The notes beneath the pieces are model-generated. The model made no database searches. It was not told the DNA's origin and saw only the letters and a list, made by a program, of their open reading frames with translations. A program made the translations under genes and the position numbers. A stretch of 64,000 nt of DNA, taken from positions 186,001 to 250,000 of the forward strand of contig JAPLFQ010000025.1 in assembly GCA_026390595.1 (NCBI GenBank), read 5' to 3'. The stretch is from Ignavibacteriales bacterium (GTDB lineage Bacteria; Bacteroidota; Ignavibacteria; UBA10030). Positions 1 to 6,123 of the stretch are shown one piece after another (positions within the stretch are counted from its first letter, which is position 1; each line of letters starts with the position of its first letter).

Positions 1-64
1 AATTTCGAAGCCTCTTTGATGGCAGGTGATTTCCCGCCCCCGCCTCGAAGATGAAGAGAAGGCA

Positions 65-92
65 AACCGCAAAGGGCGCGAAGAGCGCAAAG
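65..92. repeat. Arm of dispersed CGCAAAG palindromic repeat (copy R1)
   Basis: The stretch starts AACCGCAAAGGGCGCG and ends AGCGCAAAG. It matches the right arm of the complete palindrome copies at 519-620 and 61215-61309. Its CCGCAAAGGG (67-76) is the inverse of CCCTTTGCGG at 530-539, on the far side of the nuclease-like gene, so the gene sits between inverted copies. Confidence 0.7.
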
Positions 93-98
93 TGAACG

Positions 99-509
99 TT
101 GACGCTGACATCACCCGAGGTAAGCGTGAGCGAAAACGAGGTTGGCAAAATCATTGTTGATCGTGCATTTCAAGTGCATCAAGAGTTGGGGCCCGGATTA
201 CTCGAGTCCACTTATGAGGCTTGCCTCTGTCATGAATTGCGTGATGCGGGACTGCACATAGAGGTTCAGAAAGCCCTTCCGGTCATATATAAAGATGTGA
301 AACTCGATTGCGGTTACCGGATCGACCTTCTTGTCGAAAACAAAGTAGTCATTGAGGTGAAGGCTGTGGAAGCTCTCAATGATGTCCATCTGGCCCAAAT
401 CCTTACCTACTTGAAGCTGTCAGGCTGTAAACTTGGATATCTTATCAACTTCAACGTGAAACGGATCAAAGAAGGAATTAGACGGGTCGTCAACAATCTA
501 GATGAGTAA
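99..509 (+). CDS. GxxExxY family protein (PD-(D/E)XK nuclease-like)
   Basis: A 136-residue protein of the GxxExxY family. The name-giving motif is GPGLLESTY (about residues 31-39). It is followed by a nuclease-fold signature: an Asp in YRIDLL and an IEVK strand (about residues 73-89), the D...(D/E)xK arrangement of PD-(D/E)XK nucleases. Catalysis has not been shown for most of this family, so nuclease activity is inference. The start is TTG at 99; no in-frame ATG precedes the conserved part and no clear Shine-Dalgarno is visible. The gene stands alone, with repeat arms on both sides (65-92 and 519-620), which suggests it moved or duplicated together with the repeat. Family assignment is firm; function is open. 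Confidence 0.85.
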   Translation: MTLTSPEVSVSENEVGKIIVDRAFQVHQELGPGLLESTYEACLCHELRDAGLHIEVQKALPVIYKDVKLDCGYRIDLLVENKVVIEVKAVEALNDVHLAQILTYLKLSGCKLGYLINFNVKRIKEGIRRVVNNLDE

Positions 510-518
510 TATCTAAAA

Positions 519-620
519 GTCCTTTGCGCCCCTTTGCGGCCTTGGCGGTTAGAAACAAACCGCAAAGTGTGCAGAGAGCGCCAAGACATTTGAAGTGCAC
601 ATCTTGCGCCTTTGCGTGAT
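519..620. repeat. Dispersed palindromic repeat (copy R2)
   Basis: An imperfect palindrome. The outer arms are CTTGGCG (541-547) and CGCCAAG (579-585); the inner arms are GCGGTT (545-550) and AACCGC (558-563). It is preceded by CTTTGCGCCCCTTTGCGG (522-539) and followed by a partial CGCCTTTGCG unit. The same nested architecture recurs at 61215-61309, and related units occur at 39460-39545. The block reaches to within about 10 bases of the next gene start. Confidence 0.75.
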
Positions 621-628
621 ATCTTACC

Positions 629-2677
629 ATGGCTGTAAGACCAAAGAAAAACATACCACTTCTCTCCATCATCATCGTCAACTACAACGTGCGTGATTTT
701 CTCCATCACGCCCTGGTGTCGTTGCAGAAGGCGATGAAGGGGATCCGCGGGGAAATCATTGTAGTCGATAATGCTTCGGATGACGGCAGCGTCGAAATGG
801 TCCGTCGGCGCTTTCCGAAAGTCCACCTGATCGCCAGCAAGTCTAACCTCGGTTTTGCGAAGGCCAACAACGTTGGATTGAAGCAAGCCAGCGGGAAGTA
901 CATCCTTCTCATCAACCCCGACACGCTCGTCCAGGAAGATACGCTCCAGGTGATGATCCGGTTTTTCGAGGAAAATCCCGACGTGGGTCTTGCCGGCTGC
1001 AAGATCATGAACCCCGACGGGACATTCCAGCTTGCATGCCGCCGCAGTTTCCCGGCTCCCTGGGCTGCGTTCACCAAGATGACAGGTCTCAGCGCTCTCA
1101 TTCCGGGGTCGCGCCTGTTTGGCCGGTACAATCTCACCTATCTCAGTCCCGACGAAACGTACGAAATCGATGCCGTGAGCGGATCGTTCATGATGGTCCG
1201 ACGAGAGGCCTATGAGCAGGTGGGAGGGTTGGACGAAGATTTCTTCATGTACGGGGAGGACCTTGACTGGTGCTATCGCATTCAGCGCTCCGGGTGGAAA
1301 AACTACTACGTCCATACAACGCAGATCATTCACTACAAAGGAGAGAGCACGAAACGGAGCAGCCTGAATGAAATCCGGACCTTCTACCAGGCGATGCACC
1401 TCTTTGTGCAAAAACATCTGCGTGGGTCGCTGGTATTTGTGTTTCTTCTCCGTCTAGCGATCACGGTCTCCTCACGCATCGCCATCCTCCGGGCCTTCTT
1501 GAGGCCGCTGGCTGTTGCCCTCGTCGATATCATCCTCGTCGATCTGTCGCTGGTACTAGCCGAGCTCATCTGGTTTGGTACCGTCTTCCGGTTGCCGGCG
1601 CATGCATACCCGATAATCTATTCCGTCCCGGCGCTGATTGTCGTGGGAGGGATGTTCTGGGCAGGCGTGTACACACATCGGCGAATGTCGGTATCCCGCA
1701 CAATCCTGGCGACGGCAATCAGTTACGTCTGCATCGCTGCCCTGGTCTTTTTCTTCAAGGACTACGGATTCAGCCGCGGCGTGACAATTATTTCAGGAAT
1801 GCTCAGCACGATGCTGCTGCCAACGTGGAGATTCGCGCTTCGCATGATGGGACGGAGTTCATCGGAGGGGCGGAGAAGCATCCTGGGCCGTCGCACACTC
1901 ATCGTCGGTACAGACAAGTCTGCGGAGGAATTGCTCCGCCGGCTTCGAAGCCGCGTGAGCGATGGATATGATGTGCTCGGTTTTATCGACATCAACAGGA
2001 AACGGGTTGGGGAAGAGCTCTCGGGACTTTCCATCGTCGGTAGCACGGATAACATCGGGAAGGTCATCCAGGACCTCAAAGTGAGTGATGTGATTTTCTC
2101 CACGCAGACGCTTTCCTATACCGACATCCTTTCCGTGATAGGGCGAACACGTGAGCAGTCGGTCAATTTCCACCTGGTTCCCAATACATTGGAAGTTATC
2201 ATCGGAAAGGGGAGCGTTGATTCGCTGAACGAGCTCCCGCTGGTCCAAATCTCCTATAACATCGAAAAGACCACAAATCGGTCGCTCAAGCGACTGTTCG
2301 ACATCGGGGTGTCATTCCTGCTTTTGATTTCGATCTATCCTTTCCTATATTTGAAGAGAATCGTCACCGGGGCTTCGGCTTCGCAGTTCATACTCCGGCT
2401 CCCTGCGGTTCTATCCGGGAAACGAAGCCTCGTCGGCCCGCCAGAGACATTCCAGCAAGCGGTCGAAGCAAAAGCCAGCGGGTTCGCAGGTTCTCAGGGA
2501 CACGGAGGTTCGCTGTATCTCGGAAAGCCCGGCCTCACAGGTTTGATCCAGCTGCAGCGCAACCGCACACTTTCGGAACAGGAACGTGAGCAGTACAACC
2601 TGTACTACGCAAAAAACCAATCACTCGCGTTGGACGTAGAAATCCTTCTAAAGACCGTGCTGCAAGCACGGCAGTAG
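629..2677 (+). CDS. GT2 glycosyltransferase fused to a degenerate polyprenyl-phosphate sugar transferase
   Basis: A 682-residue membrane protein. Residues 10-245 are a GT2 rhamnosyltransferase-like domain (SIIIVNYN, VVDNASDDGS, NPDT near 97, EDLDW near 210). Residues 265-400 carry about five membrane segments, and 420-545 a nucleotide-binding-like domain (LIVGTDKSAEELL) as found in WbaP-type initiating transferases. The C-terminus has the family helix (KRLFDIGVSFLLL, 554-566), then SLVGP (600-604) and PGLTGL (634-639). The segment normally between these, with the FKFRSM motif and the catalytic Asp-Glu pair, is missing: only about 40 residues separate them. The phosphotransferase half is therefore probably inactive. 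A role in surface polysaccharide assembly fits the flippase at 4296. No strong ribosome site precedes the ATG. Confidence 0.85.
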   Translation: MAVRPKKNIPLLSIIIVNYNVRDFLHHALVSLQKAMKGIRGEIIVVDNASDDGSVEMVRRRFPKVHLIASKSNLGFAKANNVGLKQASGKYILLINPDTLVQEDTLQVMIRFFEENPDVGLAGCKIMNPDGTFQLACRRSFPAPWAAFTKMTGLSALIPGSRLFGRYNLTYLSPDETYEIDAVSGSFMMVRREAYEQVGGLDEDFFMYGEDLDWCYRIQRSGWKNYYVHTTQIIHYKGESTKRSSLNEIRTFYQAMHLFVQKHLRGSLVFVFLLRLAITVSSRIAILRAFLRPLAVALVDIILVDLSLVLAELIWFGTVFRLPAHAYPIIYSVPALIVVGGMFWAGVYTHRRMSVSRTILATAISYVCIAALVFFFKDYGFSRGVTIISGMLSTMLLPTWRFALRMMGRSSSEGRRSILGRRTLIVGTDKSAEELLRRLRSRVSDGYDVLGFIDINRKRVGEELSGLSIVGSTDNIGKVIQDLKVSDVIFSTQTLSYTDILSVIGRTREQSVNFHLVPNTLEVIIGKGSVDSLNELPLVQISYNIEKTTNRSLKRLFDIGVSFLLLISIYPFLYLKRIVTGASASQFILRLPAVLSGKRSLVGPPETFQQAVEAKASGFAGSQGHGGSLYLGKPGLTGLIQLQRNRTLSEQEREQYNLYYAKNQSLALDVEILLKTVLQARQ

Positions 2678-2722
2678 ACCCTGACGCACCGGGCGTACAC
2701 GCTGCCGGCACGAGGAGCAATT

Positions 2723-3673
2723 ATGGCGAAATTGGTACTGGAGTTTGAGAAACCGGTCATGGAGTTGGAGCAGAAGATCGAGGAGATGCGGAGGTATGCC
2801 GATAACCTCGATATCGCAGACGAAATCTCCACGCTGGAGAAGAAAGTCGATCAGCTCCGTGAATCGATCTTTTCGAACTTGACGCGCTGGCAGCGCGTAC
2901 AGCTGGCCCGGCATCCGGACCGCCCATATACGCTGGACTACATCCACCTGATGACCGAAGATTTCGTGGAACTCCACGGTGATCGCCTCTTCGCAGATGA
3001 CAAGGCGATTGTTGGCGGCTTTGCACGCATTGGCGATCAGCCCGTCATGATCCTGGGGCATCAGAAGGGGAGAGACACGAAATCGAACGTGTTTCGCAAT
3101 TTCGGCATGGCGAATCCGGAAGGATATCGAAAAGCCCTCCGGTTGATGCACCTCGCAGCCAAGTTCAAGAGGCCGGTCATTACGCTGCTCGACACACCGG
3201 GAGCCTATCCGGGTCTCGGCGCGGAAGAACGGGGTCAGGCTGAAGCAATCGCGCGCAATTTGTTTGAAATGTCCCGCCTGCTCGTACCGATCGTCGTTGT
3301 GATTATCGGTGAAGGGGCATCGGGGGGCGCACTTGGCATCGGTTTGGGCGACCGTGTGTTGATGTTCGAAAATGCCTGGTACTCCGTGATCGCTCCGGAA
3401 TCCTGTTCTTCCATACTCTGGAGGAGCTGGGATTACAAGGAACAGGCGGCGGAGGCGTTGAAGCTGACGGCGGCAGATCTGTTGGAACAAAAGATCATCG
3501 ACCGGATTGTGCCCGAGCCGCCAGGCGGAGCTCATCGAAATCATGAAATGGTGGCATCAACACTCAAAAAGATCCTGCTGGAAGAACTGAAAGCGTTGAT
3601 GAAATTCAAGCCCGACAAACTTGTGGAAAAACGCGTGGAGAAGTTCTCGAAGATGGGAGCGTGGAAGGAATAG
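2723..3673 (+). CDS. accA: Acetyl-CoA carboxylase carboxyltransferase subunit alpha
   Basis: A 316-residue protein of normal AccA length. With AccD it forms the carboxyltransferase that moves CO2 from carboxybiotin to acetyl-CoA, the first committed step of fatty-acid synthesis. Visible features are the N-terminal helical region with LEQKIEEMR, the YTLDYI and FVELHGDR blocks, GHQKGR, TPGAYPG, and the oxyanion segment [12 protein letters not shown] followed by [18 protein letters not shown] ribosome site lies 6 bases before the ATG. It starts 45 bases after the sugar-transferase gene and is followed within 10 bases by a thioesterase. AccD is not in the window. The call is secure. Confidence 0.97.
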   Translation: MAKLVLEFEKPVMELEQKIEEMRRYADNLDIADEISTLEKKVDQLRESIFSNLTRWQRVQLARHPDRPYTLDYIHLMTEDFVELHGDRLFADDKAIVGGFARIGDQPVMILGHQKGRDTKSNVFRNFGMANPEGYRKALRLMHLAAKFKRPVITLLDTPGAYPGLGAEERGQAEAIARNLFEMSRLLVPIVVVIIGEGASGGALGIGLGDRVLMFENAWYSVIAPESCSSILWRSWDYKEQAAEALKLTAADLLEQKIIDRIVPEPPGGAHRNHEMVASTLKKILLEELKALMKFKPDKLVEKRVEKFSKMGAWKE

Positions 3674-3683
3674 TCAGGGCTTT

Positions 3684-4106
3684 ATGGTCAAGAACACGAC
3701 GACAACCCGCGTGCGGTACGCAGATACCGACGCAATGAAGTTTGTATACTACGGTAAGTATTTCGAGTACTTTGAACAGGGCCGATCTGAACTCTTGAGG
3801 GAGATCGGCATGCCCTACACGGAGATCGAGAAGCACGGCATCCTGATTGCTGTCGTTGAAGCATATGCAAAGTACCGGAAATCGGCCCGCTACGACGACG
3901 TCCTGACGGTGGAAACCAGGTGTTCGGAAATGCCGGTCGCAAGGATTCGCATTGAGTACCGCATCATGCTCGAAGGTGAAACCGAACCGATCGTCGAAGG
4001 GTACACGGTGCATAGTTTTCTCAATGAATCGACCGGGCGTCCCACGCGTGCGCCGGCGCAGTTCCTCCAGGTGCTGCAAGAAGCGATGAACAATTTCCGG
4101 GAGTAG
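3684..4106 (+). CDS. Acyl-CoA thioesterase, YbgC/4-hydroxybenzoyl-CoA thioesterase family
   Basis: A 140-residue hotdog-fold thioesterase that should hydrolyse acyl-CoA thioesters. The N-terminal strand [20 protein letters not shown] holds the active-site Asp of the YbgC family. The usual second block [10 protein letters not shown] follows. The ATG at 3684 is preferred over an upstream GTG because the family motif begins a few residues after it and AGGG lies just upstream. It sits 10 bases after accA, and a Trm112-like gene starts one base after its stop, so the three are probably cotranscribed. YbgC proteins elsewhere act in phospholipid metabolism or near Tol-Pal; the exact substrate here is unknown. 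Confidence 0.92.
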   Translation: MVKNTTTTRVRYADTDAMKFVYYGKYFEYFEQGRSELLREIGMPYTEIEKHGILIAVVEAYAKYRKSARYDDVLTVETRCSEMPVARIRIEYRIMLEGETEPIVEGYTVHSFLNESTGRPTRAPAQFLQVLQEAMNNFRE

Positions 4107-4107
4107 C

Positions 4108-4272
4108 ATGCTCAAACCTGAGCTCCTCGCAATTCTCTGCTGTCCCAGCTGCAAAGGGGACCTTGACTACAAGGCAGATCAACAAACTCTCACCTGCAAG
4201 TCCTGCGGACACGTCTACCAGGTGAAAGACGATATCCCCATCATGCTGGTCAATGAGGGCGGGAAGAGCTGA
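4108..4272 (+). CDS. Trm112/UPF0434-like zinc protein
   Basis: A 54-residue protein starting [19 protein letters not shown]. Two CPxC/CxxC pairs (CCPSC near residue 11 and CKSCG near residue 31) form a zinc-ribbon-like site, and the C-terminal block DDIPIML is typical of the Trm112/UPF0434 (YcaR) family. In other organisms Trm112 proteins stabilise or activate partner methyltransferases; bacterial members are mostly uncharacterised. The ATG is one base past the thioesterase stop, so translation is likely coupled. The gene is short but all family residues are present. Confidence 0.88.
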   Translation: MLKPELLAILCCPSCKGDLDYKADQQTLTCKSCGHVYQVKDDIPIMLVNEGGKS

Positions 4273-4295
4273 CCTCTCCCCCCATCCCCTCCTCC

Positions 4296-5771
4296 ATGCT
4301 CGATCGCATTTTCAAGCTGGGAAAAGAAGCAGCCGTCTACGGTCTCAGTTCGATCGTCGGCCGGTTCCTTAATTTCCTGCTCGTGCCGGTCCTGACGAAC
4401 TACCTCTCGAAGGGGGAGTATGGTGTCGTCTCGAACGTCTTTGCCTACATCGCGTTCGCCTTTGTGCTGTACGGCTATGGCATGGATTCCGCGTACATGC
4501 GTTTTGTGTCTTCTGCGGATCCGGCCGACAAGAAGCAGACCCTCAGCATGCCCTTCTATTCGCTGGTGGTCACCTCGATACTTTTCTCGTTGGTGGTTCA
4601 CTTCAACGCAGCATCCATTGCCGGTGCCATCGGGGTCGATCCCCTTCAGGTGAACCTGATCCGGTATGCCGGCTGGATCCTCTGTTTCGACACGCTGGTC
4701 ATCGTTCCTTTCGCTTATCTCCGGATGGAGAATCGCGCCAGACTGTTCGCGAGCCTTCGTCTGGTGAACATCCTGATCAACATCTGTCTGACGGTGTTCC
4801 TGCTTGTGGGACTCAGGATGAAGGAAGATGCCGTCTTCATCGCAAACCTCGCCGCCTCGGCTGCCACTGCTGTGTTCCTGATCTGGATCATTGTCCCTCA
4901 ACTTACCCTTCGGCTCTCCGGCAGGTTGTTCAAGGATATGCTGCGGTTCGGGCTTCCCTATATCCCGGCCGGACTTGCAGGCATCGCCATCCAGGTTATT
5001 GACCGGCCGATTGTCAAGGCGTTGACAAACGATGACACCCTCGGCGTCTACCAGGCGAACTACAGGCTCGGCGTGTTGATGATGCTTGTGGTCGGCATGT
5101 TCGACTACGCATGGAGACCGTTCTTCCTGACCCACGCGCGGGATCACGACGCACCGAGGCTCTTCTCGAAAGTGTTTACATACTTCGTCGCACTTCTCAT
5201 GCTCGTGTTTGTGACAGGGTCGCTCTTCGTGGAAGACGTGATTCGGATCAGGTTCTTCGGCCGGTATTTCATTCACCCGGATTTCTGGGGCGGCCTTTCG
5301 ATTGTCCCGATTATACTGCTCTCGTATGTTTTTACCGGTGCGTACGTGAATTTCGTCGTCGGGATATATCTGGAGAAGAAGACGAAGTTCCTCCCATATA
5401 TCACCGGCGCAGGAGCGCTGGTCAATGTCGTTGTCAATCTTACCCTGATACCGAAGCTCGGAATCACCGGTGCTGCCCTGGCTACGCTTCTCAGCTACAT
5501 GGTCATGGCCATCGGAATTTATTTCCCCTCGCAGCGGTTGTATCATGTAGAGTACGAATGGGGACGTCTGGCGCGTCTCGCGCTCGCGGCATTCGCAATC
5601 GTTGTCCCGGTCCTTCTGCTGGGACTTCCACCGGCTACTGCTGTCGGTATAGCTGTCAAGATCGTTTCCACAGTCCTCTTCGTTCTTCTCGTGTTTGTGC
5701 TGAAGGTCTTCGACGGTGCGGATATCAAGGAAACAAGGGACGCGCTCTCGAAAATGTTTGTTCGATCCTGA
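4296..5771 (+). CDS. Oligosaccharide flippase family protein (Wzx-like)
   Basis: A 491-residue integral membrane protein with about twelve to fourteen hydrophobic segments from residue 8 to 475. The first helix region (AAVYGLSSIVGRFLNFLLVPVL) is typical of polysaccharide biosynthesis/Wzx transporters of the MOP superfamily. Such proteins flip lipid-linked oligosaccharides to the periplasmic face of the inner membrane. It starts 23 bases after the Trm112-like gene, and with the glycosyltransferase fusion at 629 suggests a small surface-glycan locus, although no other glycan genes are nearby. A long antisense reading frame across it is not considered real. Confidence 0.9.
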   Translation: MLDRIFKLGKEAAVYGLSSIVGRFLNFLLVPVLTNYLSKGEYGVVSNVFAYIAFAFVLYGYGMDSAYMRFVSSADPADKKQTLSMPFYSLVVTSILFSLVVHFNAASIAGAIGVDPLQVNLIRYAGWILCFDTLVIVPFAYLRMENRARLFASLRLVNILINICLTVFLLVGLRMKEDAVFIANLAASAATAVFLIWIIVPQLTLRLSGRLFKDMLRFGLPYIPAGLAGIAIQVIDRPIVKALTNDDTLGVYQANYRLGVLMMLVVGMFDYAWRPFFLTHARDHDAPRLFSKVFTYFVALLMLVFVTGSLFVEDVIRIRFFGRYFIHPDFWGGLSIVPIILLSYVFTGAYVNFVVGIYLEKKTKFLPYITGAGALVNVVVNLTLIPKLGITGAALATLLSYMVMAIGIYFPSQRLYHVEYEWGRLARLALAAFAIVVPVLLLGLPPATAVGIAVKIVSTVLFVLLVFVLKVFDGADIKETRDALSKMFVRS

Positions 5772-5805
5772 TCGCCAATCCGTGTATCTCTCATCGGGCT
5801 CCACT

Positions 5806-6123
5806 GTGCGAATAGTATCCAGCGGCGGTTGTCTCATTGCTGTCATGCTTCTTTGCGCGTGTTCTGCGCAGAAGGAACTCCCCCCTGCGCTGTGTACGGT
5901 GGTGGGGATTGTCTGCATCACCGGCAATGTGCCGTTTACAAATCTCTCTCTCCAAACAGCGGACGGCGCGATGGTGAAGATCCGGAAAGACACATCGGCG
6001 ATCGTCCGGAAGCTGATCGAACTCCAGGGTCAGAGGCTGCGCGTGCAATTCAGATCAACTCAATCACAATCAGATACCTCCTCCATCGTGGTCGAGCATG
6101 TTGAACTGGTCAAGATTCCATAG
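5806..6123 (+). CDS. Small predicted lipoprotein, possible OB-fold
   Basis: A protein of about 105 residues. GTG at 5806 gives a short lipoprotein signal sequence ending LLCAC, with the acylated Cys near residue 17. GTG at 5782 is an equally possible start; neither has a good ribosome site. The mature part alternates beta-strand-like segments (VVGIVCITG, LSLQTADGAMVKI, LRVQF, VEHVELVK) and could be an OB-like barrel, but I do not recognise a family. It begins 34 bases after the flippase and its end overlaps the next gene by 26 bases, which argues for coexpression with the secreted metalloprotease. Confidence 0.6.
   Translation: MRIVSSGGCLIAVMLLCACSAQKELPPALCTVVGIVCITGNVPFTNLSLQTADGAMVKIRKDTSAIVRKLIELQGQRLRVQFRSTQSQSDTSSIVVEHVELVKIP

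Noticed and set aside
407-1417. 336-codon antisense frame over the glycosyltransferase
   Set aside because: Opposite a strongly conserved GT2 domain, no family resemblance, no ribosome site.
4215-5993. 592-codon open frame antisense to the flippase
   Set aside because: The plus-strand flippase has clear family and membrane features; the antisense frame lacks any family resemblance, is rich in Asp/Glu/His/Arg as expected from reading GC-rich codons backwards, and covers neighbouring genes too.
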